Assembly: GCF_024347455.1 (NCBI RefSeq) | Contig: NZ_AP025483.1 | Coordinates: 3,038,001-3,102,000, forward strand | From: Vibrio echinoideorum | Lineage (GTDB): Bacteria > Pseudomonadota > Gammaproteobacteria > Enterobacterales > Vibrionaceae | DNA length: 64,000 nt | Reading direction: 5' to 3' | Shown: in pieces, positions 39,354-48,333 of the stretch | Layout of the letters: each line of letters begins with the position of its first letter | Position numbering within the stretch: position 1 is the stretch's first letter | Made by a program: the position numbers and the translations under genes | Notes under the pieces: model-generated | What the model saw: only the letters and a program-made list of their open reading frames with translations | What the model was told of the DNA's origin: nothing | Database searches by the model: none

Positions 39354-39836
39354 TTATAGTTTTATATCTACGACAGAGAGCGAGTCTAATTGCTGCATCT
39401 TCTGCCATATTTCACCGACGGTTCGTCCGTCTTGCGGGATCACTCTCGCAGGACAGAGATCATAAAGTGGTTGTGTTACAAAAGGATATTTATAGATATC
39501 ACTGCGTGGTAATTCTGGATCGCTCACAGAAATCACCTCTCCAAACAACACAATATCAAGATCGAGCTTTCGGTCTTCAAGTTTATGCGCATCTTGAGAA
39601 CGACCCCATTTAAACTCAATTTTACGCAGTTGCTGTGAAAATTCAGTCAATGAAAGTGATGTGTCGAGTTCTATCACAAAGTTATAAAACGGGTGGCTTT
39701 TAAACCCTACAGGCTCACAGTGATAGATTTTAGAGCATTTAAGGTTAGTCCCTAACGATTGAAGCTCTGTCCATGCCACCCTTGCATGCTTGTCGCGGTC
39801 TATGTTCGTACCAACACCAACATAGGCTATTGTCAT
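39354..39836 (-). CDS. folK: 6-hydroxymethyl-7,8-dihydropterin pyrophosphokinase
   Basis: A 160-residue enzyme of folate synthesis. It shows the family core: GVGTNIDRDKH at the start, FYNFVIELDTSLSL, and the WGRSQDAHKLEDRKLDLDIVLFG segment with two metal-binding aspartates. It transfers pyrophosphate from ATP to the pterin made by FolB. It overlaps folB by 4 bp, a clear sign of coupling. The typical folP partner is elsewhere. Vibrios may carry another folK with panB-panC, so this copy may be the divergent one paired with folB. Confidence 0.88.
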   Translation of the reverse strand: MTIAYVGVGTNIDRDKHARVAWTELQSLGTNLKCSKIYHCEPVGFKSHPFYNFVIELDTSLSLTEFSQQLRKIEFKWGRSQDAHKLEDRKLDLDIVLFGEVISVSDPELPRSDIYKYPFVTQPLYDLCPARVIPQDGRTVGEIWQKMQQLDSLSVVDIKL

Positions 39837-40192
39837 GCTTGACCTCGTTCGATGATCACACCCACAGCTTTCGCTTGTGGCACTGCGCCAGGTTTAGCCA
39901 AACGGATCTTAATCCAAGGTACTGAGAATTGAGTCATGATCAATTCAGCGACTTCTTCTGCTACACGTTCAACCAATAGGAAGCGACCATTAGCAATATG
40001 GTCTAATACCGCAGTGCTCACTGTCGAATAATCCAAAGCATCGACTACATCGTCACTTTTTCCCGCGGGGCGGTTGTCATGAGCCATTTCAATATCAAGC
40101 ACAAGCTTTTGTTTAATCTCTTGTTCCCAATCGTAAACACCGATCGTTGTAATTACTTCTAGCTGTTCAATGAAAACTTTATCCAATGCCAT
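39833..40192 (-). CDS. folB: Dihydroneopterin aldolase
   Basis: A 119-residue enzyme. Family features are KVFIEQLEVITTIGVYDWEQ, the active-site Lys in the C-terminal KIRLAKPGAVPQAKAVGVII segment, and ALDYSTVSTAVLDHI. It cleaves 7,8-dihydroneopterin to the hydroxymethyl-pterin used by FolK. Start at ATG 40192, with AGGAC upstream; an in-frame start 10 codons earlier is not supported. It is divergent from plsY, as in E. coli. Confidence 0.94.
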   Translation of the reverse strand: MALDKVFIEQLEVITTIGVYDWEQEIKQKLVLDIEMAHDNRPAGKSDDVVDALDYSTVSTAVLDHIANGRFLLVERVAEEVAELIMTQFSVPWIKIRLAKPGAVPQAKAVGVIIERGQA

Positions 40193-40330
40193 GACTTGTC
40201 CTTTTAGAGGTCGGATACCCATATTGGGGAAAAAAACGTATTATTCGTGTAATTCCGGATATGATATCAATTACTCTTGGATTGAGCATTATTTTCCCAT
40301 CGTTAGGCTTATAACCGTTTAAGGAAAAAC

Positions 40331-40927
40331 ATGACCCCTTTGGCACTTATCATGATCATTGCAGCCTATTTACTAGGTTCAATTTCGAGTGCGGTCTTGA
40401 TATGCCGAGTCTTAAGACTTCCTGATCCAAGAACGGTAGGCTCCAACAATCCAGGGGCAACGAATGTACTTCGCTTGGGCGGCAAAGGTGCCGCTGCAGC
40501 CGTTCTACTTTGTGACATGCTTAAAGGCACCATTCCAGTCTGGCTTGGCTACTACCTCAATATCGACTCGATCATTTTAGGCGTAGTCGCCATTGCAGCG
40601 TGCCTTGGTCATATGTACCCAATATTCTTCCACTTCAAAGGCGGAAAAGGCGTTGCCACCGCACTCGGAGCCATTGCCCCAATTGGATTCGATTTAACAG
40701 GCATGATCATGGCGACATGGTTAGTCGTGGCGTTTTTGTTTCGTTATTCTTCTTTAGCGGCTCTGGTTACTGTATTACTTGCGCCGTTCTACGCTTGGTT
40801 AGTCAAACCCCAATACACACTGCCTGTAGCCATGTTGTGTTGCTTAATTGTGCTGCGTCACCACCAGAATATCCGTCGCCTACTCGATGGCAGCGAACCA
40901 AAACTCGGGCAAAAAAAATCGGCTTAA
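40331..40927 (+). CDS. plsY: Acyl-phosphate:glycerol-3-phosphate acyltransferase PlsY
   Basis: A 198-residue integral membrane enzyme with about five helices. The three conserved loops are [23 protein letters not shown] with the substrate-binding Asn/Gly residues, and [14 protein letters not shown]. It puts the first acyl chain on glycerol-3-phosphate using acyl-phosphate from PlsX. AAGGA sits before ATG 40331. It is divergent from folB, with the promoters between. Confidence 0.95.
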   Translation: MTPLALIMIIAAYLLGSISSAVLICRVLRLPDPRTVGSNNPGATNVLRLGGKGAAAAVLLCDMLKGTIPVWLGYYLNIDSIILGVVAIAACLGHMYPIFFHFKGGKGVATALGAIAPIGFDLTGMIMATWLVVAFLFRYSSLAALVTVLLAPFYAWLVKPQYTLPVAMLCCLIVLRHHQNIRRLLDGSEPKLGQKKSA

Positions 40928-40956
40928 ACTGTCGTGTCTAAGCCGAATCATTTTTA
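40919..40956 (+). terminator. Probable terminator overlapping the plsY stop
   Basis: CGGCTTA (40920-40926) and TAAGCCG (40939-40945) with a 12-nt loop, followed by ATCATTTTTAA. The 7-bp stem makes it weaker than others in the window. Confidence 0.55.
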
Positions 40957-41019
40957 AACCGAGATAAATTCAAACCGACACAAGTCTAAGCCGATCAGCA
41001 ATATTCAGTCTTTAAGAGC

Positions 41020-41835
41020 TTACAGCAGATGTTTATCTAAAAACGTCTTCAGCATTGTGTTCACAAACTCTGGTTGCTCTAGCGAACTAATATGACCCGC
41101 CCCAGGAATCACCACCAATTCACTTCCGGTAATGCAATCATGCATTAGGTATGACTCCAATGCCGGACGCGGCTTATCCTCTTGCCCTACGGCAATCAAA
41201 ACAGGCAATGCAAAGTTCTCTACCGCTTCAATCATATCTCGGCGACCAAACACCATTCGACCAATTCGTGCGACTTCTTCTGCGTTCTCACCCTCAAGTG
41301 ACGATAGCTGCTTAGTAAAGCCTTCCACTAAAGCTGGCGTGTTTGTCTGAGCATCATTAGCAAAAAACAATGGAACAACCGCTTCTACAATCGGTTGAGG
41401 CACCATCTTTGTTTGGGTGATGGTGTCTAACATGCTGAAGTATTTAGTGTGAGCCACTTCTGGTTCCAGACCAACAAAAGTATCCATAAGTACCAATGAC
41501 TTGATTCGTGCAGGAGCTAACTCCGCCAACTCAGTACCCCACATACCACCAACCGATAAGCCAACCACAGAGAATTCTTCGATCTCTAAATGGTCAAGCA
41601 GAGCCAAAACGTGCTGAGCGTAATCTTTCAAGTTACGCATCGATGCTGGTGCAGCTTGAGACTCACCATGAGACCAAAGCTCTGGAACAACACAGCGATA
41701 CTGAGTTTTTAATGCATCGATCTGCGGCTTCCACATTGCACTATCCCAAAGGTAGCTGTGGCCTAACACAACAACAGGGCCTTGACCTTCATCTAGGTAT
41801 GCCATCGACTGATTGTCTACTGTAAACTTGTTCAT
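41020..41835 (-). CDS. Alpha/beta-fold hydrolase
   Basis: A 271-residue single-domain alpha/beta hydrolase. It has the oxyanion segment VLGHSYLWDSAMW, nucleophile elbow GLSVGG (Ser), an acidic residue in the VGQEDKPRP loop, and catalytic His in GAGHISSLEQPEFV. A lid lies between about 120 and 200. The family includes esterases, lactonases and C-C bond hydrolases such as 3-oxoadipate enol-lactonase-like proteins; the substrate cannot be told from sequence. No signal peptide. GGGAAG precedes the start. It is downstream of tsaD on the same strand but separated by a terminator. Confidence 0.85.
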   Translation of the reverse strand: MNKFTVDNQSMAYLDEGQGPVVVLGHSYLWDSAMWKPQIDALKTQYRCVVPELWSHGESQAAPASMRNLKDYAQHVLALLDHLEIEEFSVVGLSVGGMWGTELAELAPARIKSLVLMDTFVGLEPEVAHTKYFSMLDTITQTKMVPQPIVEAVVPLFFANDAQTNTPALVEGFTKQLSSLEGENAEEVARIGRMVFGRRDMIEAVENFALPVLIAVGQEDKPRPALESYLMHDCITGSELVVIPGAGHISSLEQPEFVNTMLKTFLDKHLL

Positions 41836-41894
41836 TTTCTTCCCTAATCTCTATCAGCAATTATTTATCGACACATAGTCGGTAAGCTAGGATA

Positions 41895-41924
41895 TAAAAA
41901 CGGCCGCACTCAGCGACCGTTTAT
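41895..41924 (-). terminator. Intrinsic terminator after tsaD
   Basis: On the minus strand AAACGGTCGC and GCGGCCGTTT arms (one mismatch) around TGAGT, ending in a T-run. Confidence 0.75.
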
Positions 41925-41995
41925 CGAAATACTATGATTTATTTTGCGCTTAGCTTTTGTTGACCGACTGTTTCTCGTTGAACGATTGCTACTAG

Positions 41996-43012
41996 TTAAG
42001 CAATTGGCTCTAGTTGGTCAATTGGCCAACGCGGCGTGGCATGAACCGACAAATCGGCTGTTTCACCATTTTTCAGGCGTTGCATACCCGCATAAGCAAT
42101 CATGGCACCGTTATCTGTGCAGAATTCAGTGCGTGGGTAGTACACCTCACCACCGATTTTCTTAGCCAGCGCTTCAAGTTCAATACGCAGTTGTTTGTTG
42201 GCGCTTACACCACCCGCAATCACTATACGTTTCATACCTGTTTCCACCAAGGCACGCTTACACTTGATTACCAAGGTTGCACAAACAGCTTCTTGAAACG
42301 CGTAAGCGATATCAGCACGCGTTTGCTCATCATCATCATTCGCACGAATCGTGTTTGCTGCAAACGTTTTTAGACCTGAAAAGCTCATATCTAGCCCTGG
42401 GCGATCGGTCATTGGACGTGGAAACTTGAAGCGACCTTGTGTGCCTTTTTCTGCTAGTCGAGACAACAGTGGGCCACCTGGGTAATCTAAACCCATCAGC
42501 TTCGCGGTTTTATCAAACGCTTCACCCGCCGCATCATCAATCGATTCACCAAGAATTCGGTATTCACCAATGCCTTTCACTTCTACCATCATGGTGTGAC
42601 CGCCAGAAACCAGCAGAGCAACAAATGGGAATGGCGGTGGATTATCTTCTAACATTGGAGCAAGTAGGTGACCTTCCATATGATGAACAGGCACCGCAGG
42701 CACGCCCCAAGCGTAAGCAATACTGCGACCAATGGTTGCCCCCACAAGCAGTGCTCCAACCAAACCAGGGCCAGCAGTGTAAGCCACACCATCAATATCT
42801 TTCGAGGTCAGGTTAGCTTCTGCTAGCGCAGCTTTAATCAGTGGAATTGTCTTTTTTACATGGTCACGAGATGCTAGCTCAGGTACCACGCCACCGTAAT
42901 CGGCGTGCAGCTTTACTTGGCTGTATAATTGATGAGAAAGCAGCCCTTGCTCATCATCATAAATCGCGATTCCTGTTTCATCACAAGAGGTTTCAATACC
43001 AATAATGCGCAT
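41996..43012 (-). CDS. tsaD: tRNA N6-threonylcarbamoyladenosine transferase TsaD
   Basis: A 338-residue ASKHA-fold enzyme. It starts [20 protein letters not shown]; the metal-binding histidines are His111 and His115 in VHHMEGH; the C-terminal [12 protein letters not shown] is part of the ATP site. With TsaB and TsaE it transfers the threonylcarbamoyl group to A37 of ANN-decoding tRNAs. Start at ATG 43012; the open frame extends 24 codons upstream, but those do not match the family. Divergent from rpsU, the conserved arrangement. Confidence 0.97.
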   Translation of the reverse strand: MRIIGIETSCDETGIAIYDDEQGLLSHQLYSQVKLHADYGGVVPELASRDHVKKTIPLIKAALAEANLTSKDIDGVAYTAGPGLVGALLVGATIGRSIAYAWGVPAVPVHHMEGHLLAPMLEDNPPPFPFVALLVSGGHTMMVEVKGIGEYRILGESIDDAAGEAFDKTAKLMGLDYPGGPLLSRLAEKGTQGRFKFPRPMTDRPGLDMSFSGLKTFAANTIRANDDDEQTRADIAYAFQEAVCATLVIKCKRALVETGMKRIVIAGGVSANKQLRIELEALAKKIGGEVYYPRTEFCTDNGAMIAYAGMQRLKNGETADLSVHATPRWPIDQLEPIA

Positions 43013-43114
43013 AATTTTCTCGGCACGCTTTCGTCTAAAATGGGAAATTAGCGCAATATTACCCTGCCTAAGCTCTTCAAACAAATATTGTACAGACTAT
43101 AATCGACAAAGTGC

Positions 43115-43144
43115 TTTACAAAGCCACTGTGATCGGATTAAAAT
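43115..43144 (+). promoter_or_regulatory. Candidate promoter of the rpsU-dnaG-rpoD operon
   Basis: TTTACA (43115-43120), 18 bp, TAAAAT (43139-43144), about 125 bases before rpsU. A second -10-like TATAAT lies at 43098-43103 with a poor -35. Consensus match only. Confidence 0.45.
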
Positions 43145-43270
43145 TCCGCACCATTTTTGATCAAGCTGGTTAATGGCCAAACGCGAATAGAGAGTTAGCT
43201 CGATGGGTAACTTCTCTGATTTGGTACTGAGTAACCAGCGATAATGAATAACCCCTGAGGTGAAAGGCAT

Positions 43271-43486
43271 ATGCCAATAGTTAAAGTACGTGAAAACGAA
43301 CCGTTCGACGTTGCACTACGTCGTTTCAAGCGCTCTTGTGAAAAAGCAGGTATCCTTTCTGAAGTGCGTCGTCGTGAGCATTACGAAAAGCCAACTACAG
43401 TTCGCAAACGCGCTAAAGCAGCAGCTCAAAAGCGTCACGCTAAAAAGCTAGCTCGCGAAAACGCACGTCGCGTTCGTCTGTACTAA
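43271..43486 (+). CDS. rpsU: 30S ribosomal protein S21
   Basis: A 71-residue, strongly basic protein, the exact length of E. coli S21, with [20 protein letters not shown] at the start and a C-terminus of R/K/A-rich helix. S21 lies near the 3' end of 16S rRNA and helps start translation. It heads the macromolecular-synthesis operon. GAGGTGAAAG precedes the start. Confidence 0.98.
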   Translation: MPIVKVRENEPFDVALRRFKRSCEKAGILSEVRRREHYEKPTTVRKRAKAAAQKRHAKKLARENARRVRLY

Positions 43487-43511
43487 TAACTTAATCCATA
43501 AGGACTGAGTT

Positions 43512-43955
43512 ATGGCTCTTATTGAACAACTCAAAGAAGAGCAAAAATTAGCGATGAAAGCCAAGGACAAACCGCGCCTTGGCACTATCCGCTTAGCTCT
43601 TTCAGCAATTAAGCAACGTGAAGTTGACGAACGGATCACTCTGAACGACGACGACATTATTGCTATATTAGTTAAAATGGTTAAGCAACGTCGCGATTCT
43701 GTTGCTCAATATGAATCGGCAAATCGTCAAGATCTTGCTGATGTGGAAAAAGCAGAAATTACTGTACTTGAAGGCTTTATGCCTCAACCGTTGACTGAAG
43801 AAGAAGTTATTGCACTACTTGATAGCGCAATCGCTGAAGCTCAACCTTCGGGCATGCAAGACATGGGTAAAGTAATGGCTATCTTGAAACCACAAATTCA
43901 AGGGCGTGCAGATATGGGTAAAGTTAGTGGTTTAGTTCGTTCTAAACTCGCTTAA
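43512..43955 (+). CDS. yqeY: YqeY/GatB-like domain protein
   Basis: A 147-residue protein of the YqeY family, related to the C-terminal tail domain of GatB. It has MALIEQLKEEQKLAMKAKDK, an ITVLEGFMPQPLTEEEV segment and DMGKVMAILKPQIQGRADMG. It may bind tRNA, but the function is not established. It lies between rpsU and dnaG, 25 bp after rpsU, where E. coli has no gene; this insertion is usual for vibrios and several other gammaproteobacteria. AAGGA precedes the start. Confidence 0.9.
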   Translation: MALIEQLKEEQKLAMKAKDKPRLGTIRLALSAIKQREVDERITLNDDDIIAILVKMVKQRRDSVAQYESANRQDLADVEKAEITVLEGFMPQPLTEEEVIALLDSAIAEAQPSGMQDMGKVMAILKPQIQGRADMGKVSGLVRSKLA

Positions 43956-43971
43956 TCCCAAATCAAATTGC

Positions 43972-44011
43972 AACAAGCCGTGCAATCCTTCGGAACGCAC
44001 GGCTTGTTTGT
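43972..44011 (+). terminator. Terminator within the operon, between yqeY and dnaG
   Basis: A strong stem ACAAGCCGTGC with GCACGGCTTGT around a 13-nt loop, then TTTG. E. coli also has a terminator between rpsU and dnaG, keeping S21 far more abundant than primase; the position agrees. Confidence 0.85.
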
Positions 44012-44074
44012 ATCTGTAACCTATTCAAACTATTATTACCCACACTCTCAGTTAGTGCATTTTTCTAAGGTTTT

Positions 44075-45826
44075 ATGGCAGGACACATCCCGCGTAGTTT
44101 CATCGATGATCTCCTAGCACGTCTCGACATTGTCGATATCGTCGACGCACGCGTGAAACTTAAGAAAAAAGGCAAAAACTATGGTGCTTGTTGCCCATTT
44201 CACAACGAAAAGACTCCTTCTTTCAGCGTAAGCCAAGAAAAACAGTTTTATCACTGCTTTGGTTGTGGCGTACATGGCAATGCCATCGACTTCATGATGG
44301 AGTTCGAACGCCTCGACTTTGTAGAAGCGATTGAAGAGCTTGCTTCATTTCTAGGGTTAGATGTCCCAAGAGAGCAGCGCAGCGGTGAAATATCAACAAC
44401 ACCAAGAGCCAACAGCGAACAAAAACGTAACCTCTATGACTTGATGGGCGGCATTAGCAATTTTTACCACTCACAACTCAAGATATCAACCAACAAACCA
44501 GCGATTGAATACCTAAAAAATCGTGGTCTCTCTGGCGAAATTGTCCAGAAGTTTGGTATTGGTTACGTTGCCGACGAATGGGATCTCGTTCGTAAAAACT
44601 TTGGGCAACAAAAAGAAGCCCAAGACATGCTTCTTACTGGCGGCATGTTAATCGAGAACGATAAAGGCAACCGATACGATCGATTCCGTGGACGTGTGAT
44701 GTTCCCGATTCGAGACCGTCGTGGTCGAGTTATCGGGTTTGGTGGTCGTGTATTGGAAGACGGTACACCAAAATATCTGAACTCACCTGAAACGCCTATT
44801 TTCCATAAAGGCAAAGAGCTTTACGGCCTTTATGAAGTAATGCAAGCATACCGTGAACCGCCTCAGATACTTGTTGTGGAAGGTTACATGGATGTCGTCG
44901 CACTCGCGCAATATGGTGTGGATTACTCGGTAGCATCACTGGGCACCTCAACAACCGGTGACCACGTTCAGATGTTGTTCCGCCAGACCAAGACTGTGGT
45001 TTGTTGTTACGATGGTGATAGAGCAGGTAAAGAGGCCGCGTGGCGCGCACTAGAAAATGCGCTTGAATACCTAAAAACCGGTAACACACTCAAGTTTCTG
45101 TTCTTGCCAGACGGTGAAGACCCAGACAGCTATATTAGAGAACACGGTCAGGCTGCTTTCGAACAGCTCGTTCACAATGCGACGCCGCTTTCGACCTATT
45201 TGTTCGATAACCTGATTGAAATACACAAGCTGAATTTAGGAACAACAGAAGGAAAATCGGCACTGCGTGCACACGCGAGCGCCTTGATTAATAAAATTCC
45301 TGACAGTTACTTCCAAGAACTGCTCGAAAAATTGCTCGATGAGCGAACCGGATTTGATAACCAATTGAGGCGTGCTCGCGTTCACACAAAGAACCCGACA
45401 CCTCAACCGCATAAAGAGCTCAAGCGCACTCCAATGCGTGAAGTTATCGCTTTGCTTATCCAAAATCCGAGCTATGCTGATATGGTACCGGATTTATCAA
45501 GTGTCAATGGCTTACAGTTGCCTGGACTAAGTTTATTCGTCGAAGTACTTGATAAATGCCATTCGCACCCCCATATCAACACCGGCCAGCTATTAGAGCA
45601 TTGGCGACATAATAAACATGAGGCACTTCTGTCTCGTCTCGCGAGCTGGGAAATCCCTCTCGACGAAGACAACCAAGAAGACATATTTTTAGATTCATTG
45701 GACAATATCCTTGCCCAGTGCGTTGAAAAACAAATTGAAAACCTGCAGGCCAAAGCAAGAAGTGTCGGTTTATCAGCCGAAGAAAAAAGGGAGCTACTAG
45801 CTTTAATGCTAGATCTAAAAGCGTAA
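44075..45826 (+). CDS. dnaG: DNA primase DnaG
   Basis: A 583-residue primase. The N-terminal zinc-binding domain has ligands Cys40, His43, Cys61 and Cys64 (CPFHNEKTPSF ... CFGCG). The TOPRIM core has LVVEGYMDVVAL and the CYDGDRAGKEAAWRA metal site. The C-terminal helical domain (about 440-583) binds DnaB helicase and SSB. It makes RNA primers at the replication fork. AAGG precedes the start. Flanked by the terminator above and rpoD below. Confidence 0.98.
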   Translation: MAGHIPRSFIDDLLARLDIVDIVDARVKLKKKGKNYGACCPFHNEKTPSFSVSQEKQFYHCFGCGVHGNAIDFMMEFERLDFVEAIEELASFLGLDVPREQRSGEISTTPRANSEQKRNLYDLMGGISNFYHSQLKISTNKPAIEYLKNRGLSGEIVQKFGIGYVADEWDLVRKNFGQQKEAQDMLLTGGMLIENDKGNRYDRFRGRVMFPIRDRRGRVIGFGGRVLEDGTPKYLNSPETPIFHKGKELYGLYEVMQAYREPPQILVVEGYMDVVALAQYGVDYSVASLGTSTTGDHVQMLFRQTKTVVCCYDGDRAGKEAAWRALENALEYLKTGNTLKFLFLPDGEDPDSYIREHGQAAFEQLVHNATPLSTYLFDNLIEIHKLNLGTTEGKSALRAHASALINKIPDSYFQELLEKLLDERTGFDNQLRRARVHTKNPTPQPHKELKRTPMREVIALLIQNPSYADMVPDLSSVNGLQLPGLSLFVEVLDKCHSHPHINTGQLLEHWRHNKHEALLSRLASWEIPLDEDNQEDIFLDSLDNILAQCVEKQIENLQAKARSVGLSAEEKRELLALMLDLKA

Positions 45827-45925
45827 CCCTGTTTGATTAGTCAGCATTTAATAAATTTGTTAACATAATTGGTTTGCATTTGAGAATGCAACGTCCTTCA
45901 CCAGACCTGAAGTTGGATATCATCT

Positions 45926-47773
45926 ATGGATCAAAATCCGCAGTCACAGCTTAAATTACTTGTTATTAAAGGCAAGGAACAAGGCTATCTGACCTACGCC
46001 GAAGTAAACGACCACCTACCTGCAGAAATCGTGGATTCTGAACAGGTAGAAGACATCATTCAAATGATCAACGACATGGGTATCAAGGTAGTAGAAACTG
46101 CACCTGATGCTGATGATCTAGCACTTAATGATGACGATGCAAATATAGATGAAGATGCAGCTGAAGCTGCTGCTGCTGCGCTTTCAAGCGTAGAAAGCGA
46201 GATTGGCCGCACTACTGACCCAGTACGTATGTACATGCGTGAAATGGGTACAGTTGAGCTACTAACTCGTGAAGGCGAGATCGACATTGCGAAGCGTATT
46301 GAAGATGGTATCAACACTGTTCAACTATCAGTTGCTGAGTACCCTGGCACAATTCCATACATCTTGGAACAGTTCGACCGCGTACTGGCTGAAGAGATTC
46401 GCTTAACAGACCTAATCAATGGTTTCGTTGATCCAGACGACGATGGCACAGCTGCGCCAACGGCGACACACATCGGTTCGGAACTTGCTAAAACTGATTT
46501 GGAAGACGAAGACAAAGAAGAAGCTGAAGAAGAAGAAGAGGACGAAGAGGAAGAAGATACAGGTATCGATCCTGAGCTTGCTCTTGAGAAGTTCACAGCA
46601 CTTCGCACCAGCTACCAAAATCGTCAGTTAGCGATCAATGAATACGGCCACGAAAGTCCGAAAGCAACACTTGCAACAACAATGATGCAAGATGTATTCA
46701 AAGAATTCCGTTTAACGCCAAAACAGTTTGACTACCTAGTAAACGAACTTCGTACTTCAATGGATCGTGTACGTACTCAAGAACGCTTAATCATGCGTCA
46801 AACAGTTGAGTACGGCAAGATGCCGAAGAAATCGTTCATCGCTCTATTTACGGGTAATGAATCTAGCGAAGCATGGTTGGATGAAGTTCTTGCTTCAGAC
46901 AAACCATACGCAGAAAAGATCAAACGTAACGAGCACGATATTCGTCGTTCAATCCAAAAATTGGATATCATCGAACGCGAAACGTCTCTTACTGTTCAAA
47001 GCATTAAAGATATCAGCCGTCGTATGTCTATCGGTGAAGCGAAAGCTCGTCGTGCGAAGAAAGAGATGGTTGAAGCGAACTTACGTCTAGTAATCTCGAT
47101 TGCTAAAAAGTACACAAACCGCGGTTTACAATTCCTGGATCTAATCCAAGAAGGTAATATCGGTTTGATGAAAGCTGTAGATAAGTTTGAATACCGTCGT
47201 GGTTACAAATTCTCGACTTACGCTACGTGGTGGATCCGTCAAGCAATCACTCGTTCGATTGCCGACCAAGCTCGTACTATCCGTATCCCGGTTCACATGA
47301 TCGAAACGATCAACAAACTAAACCGTATCTCTCGTCAAATGCTACAAGAGATGGGTCGTGAGCCGCTACCGGAAGAATTGGCTGAGCGCATGCAAATGCC
47401 TGAAGACAAGATCCGTAAAGTACTGAAAATCGCTAAAGAGCCTATCTCAATGGAGACACCAATCGGTGACGACGAAGATTCGCACCTAGGTGATTTCATC
47501 GAGGATACGACTCTAGAGCTTCCTTTAGACTCTGCAACGGCAACAAGCCTGCGCGGTGCAACTAAAGATGTTCTTGCAGGCCTAACGCCTCGTGAAGCGA
47601 AAGTACTGCGTATGCGTTTCGGTATCGACATGAACACTGACCATACTCTAGAAGAGGTTGGTAAGCAGTTCGACGTTACTCGTGAGCGTATCCGTCAGAT
47701 CGAAGCAAAAGCACTACGTAAACTTCGTCACCCAAGCCGTTCAGAAACTCTGCGCAGCTTCCTAGACGAGTAA
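45926..47773 (+). CDS. rpoD: RNA polymerase primary sigma factor (sigma-70)
   Basis: A 615-residue sigma factor with regions in order: 1.1 (about 1-80), 1.2 (about 95-130), a non-conserved region, 2 ([20 protein letters not shown], which reads the -10), 3, and 4 ([19 protein letters not shown], the -35 helix-turn-helix). The insert between 1.2 and 2 carries a highly acidic run at 191-211. It directs most transcription in growing cells. Last protein gene of the operon; two hairpins follow, the second a strong terminator. Confidence 0.98.
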   Translation: MDQNPQSQLKLLVIKGKEQGYLTYAEVNDHLPAEIVDSEQVEDIIQMINDMGIKVVETAPDADDLALNDDDANIDEDAAEAAAAALSSVESEIGRTTDPVRMYMREMGTVELLTREGEIDIAKRIEDGINTVQLSVAEYPGTIPYILEQFDRVLAEEIRLTDLINGFVDPDDDGTAAPTATHIGSELAKTDLEDEDKEEAEEEEEDEEEEDTGIDPELALEKFTALRTSYQNRQLAINEYGHESPKATLATTMMQDVFKEFRLTPKQFDYLVNELRTSMDRVRTQERLIMRQTVEYGKMPKKSFIALFTGNESSEAWLDEVLASDKPYAEKIKRNEHDIRRSIQKLDIIERETSLTVQSIKDISRRMSIGEAKARRAKKEMVEANLRLVISIAKKYTNRGLQFLDLIQEGNIGLMKAVDKFEYRRGYKFSTYATWWIRQAITRSIADQARTIRIPVHMIETINKLNRISRQMLQEMGREPLPEELAERMQMPEDKIRKVLKIAKEPISMETPIGDDEDSHLGDFIEDTTLELPLDSATATSLRGATKDVLAGLTPREAKVLRMRFGIDMNTDHTLEEVGKQFDVTRERIRQIEAKALRKLRHPSRSETLRSFLDE

Positions 47774-47813
47774 TCACACGCTTTAATGTGATTAGCTTTT
47801 AAGCTTAAAATAG

Positions 47814-47841
47814 AAAAGGTGAGCGTTGGCTCACCTTTTTT
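47814..47841 (+). terminator. Intrinsic terminator after rpoD
   Basis: AAAAGGTGAGC and GCTCACCTTTT arms around GTTG with a T-run. A second inverted repeat, TAATCACA/TGTGATTA (47771-47794), lies just before it at the rpoD stop. Confidence 0.9.
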
Positions 47842-47896
47842 GTGCCTGTATGATTTAAGTGGCTAAGATGTAAGCGGAATTGCCCCCTATAGTGTC

Positions 47897-47925
47897 TAGA
47901 CACCATTGAATGCTTCCCCTATAAT
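47897..47925 (+). promoter_or_regulatory. Promoter of the tRNA-Ile2 gene
   Basis: TAGACA (47897-47902), exactly 17 bp, TATAAT (47920-47925), about 11 bases before the tRNA. The -35 lies within a perfect 12-bp palindrome GTGTCTAGACAC (47892-47903). Confidence 0.75.
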
Positions 47926-47936
47926 CTATGCCCTAC

Positions 47937-48012
47937 GGCCCCTTAGCTCAGTGGTTAGAGCGCACGACTCATAATCGTTCGGTCCCCAGTTCAAATCTGG
48001 GAGGGGCCACCA
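47937..48012 (+). tRNA. ileX: tRNA-Ile2 (CAT anticodon, lysidine-modified type)
   Basis: A 76-nt tRNA with acceptor arms GGCCCCT and AGGGGCC, discriminator A and encoded CCA. The anticodon loop CTCATAA gives CAT. The body matches the E. coli minor tRNA-Ile (ileX) rather than tRNA-Met: acceptor GGCCCCT, D-loop and anticodon stem ACGA/TCGT. After TilS changes C34 to lysidine it reads AUA. The place just after rpoD also matches E. coli ileX. Confidence 0.95.
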
Positions 48013-48017
48013 AATTA

Positions 48018-48055
48018 GAAAAGCCAGAACAGTTTACGCTGCTCTGGCTTTTTGC
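48018..48055 (+). terminator. Intrinsic terminator of the tRNA transcript
   Basis: AAAAGCCAGA pairs with TCTGGCTTTT, extended by CAG/CTG around TTTACG, followed by a T-run. Confidence 0.85.
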
Positions 48056-48153
48056 TTTTCTAGCCTTTGGTTATTTCACTTAGTAACAACGTCTGCCCCT
48101 CATCCTTCCTATGGCTAAATCACCGTTTTGATATCAGCCACAACCTCCCTCTA

Positions 48154-48183
48154 AAACCAGTAAACCAGTAAACCAGTAAACCA
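48154..48183. repeat. Small tandem repeat upstream of metY
   Basis: Three exact copies of the 8-bp unit AAACCAGT (48154-48177) plus a partial fourth (AAACCA). It lies about 150 bp before metY; apart from it the 48056-48333 gap shows no clear promoter or RNA. Confidence 0.85.
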
Positions 48184-48333
48184 CCTTACCCAACTTTTCA
48201 AACTCACAAGACAATTCTTTAATAGCCAGTCTAATAAGAGCAATCGTCTCTATGTGACTAAACATACTTTTCTTTTATAAAAAAATCGGCAATATGAGGT
48301 AACACTAATCATTCAATAGTTCAGGGAAGACTC

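Noticed and set aside
42014-42373. 119-codon plus-strand frame inside tsaD
   Set aside because: Antisense to the conserved tsaD gene, with no ribosome-binding site or family match.
46321-46618. Long minus-strand frames inside rpoD with serine-rich or phenylalanine-rich translation
   Set aside because: They are antisense reads of the GAA-rich acidic run, which gives artificial poly-Ser and poly-Phe.
48200-48333. MetJ boxes before metY
   Set aside because: No run of AGACGTCT-like octamers; the best matches (around 48228-48258) are too poor.
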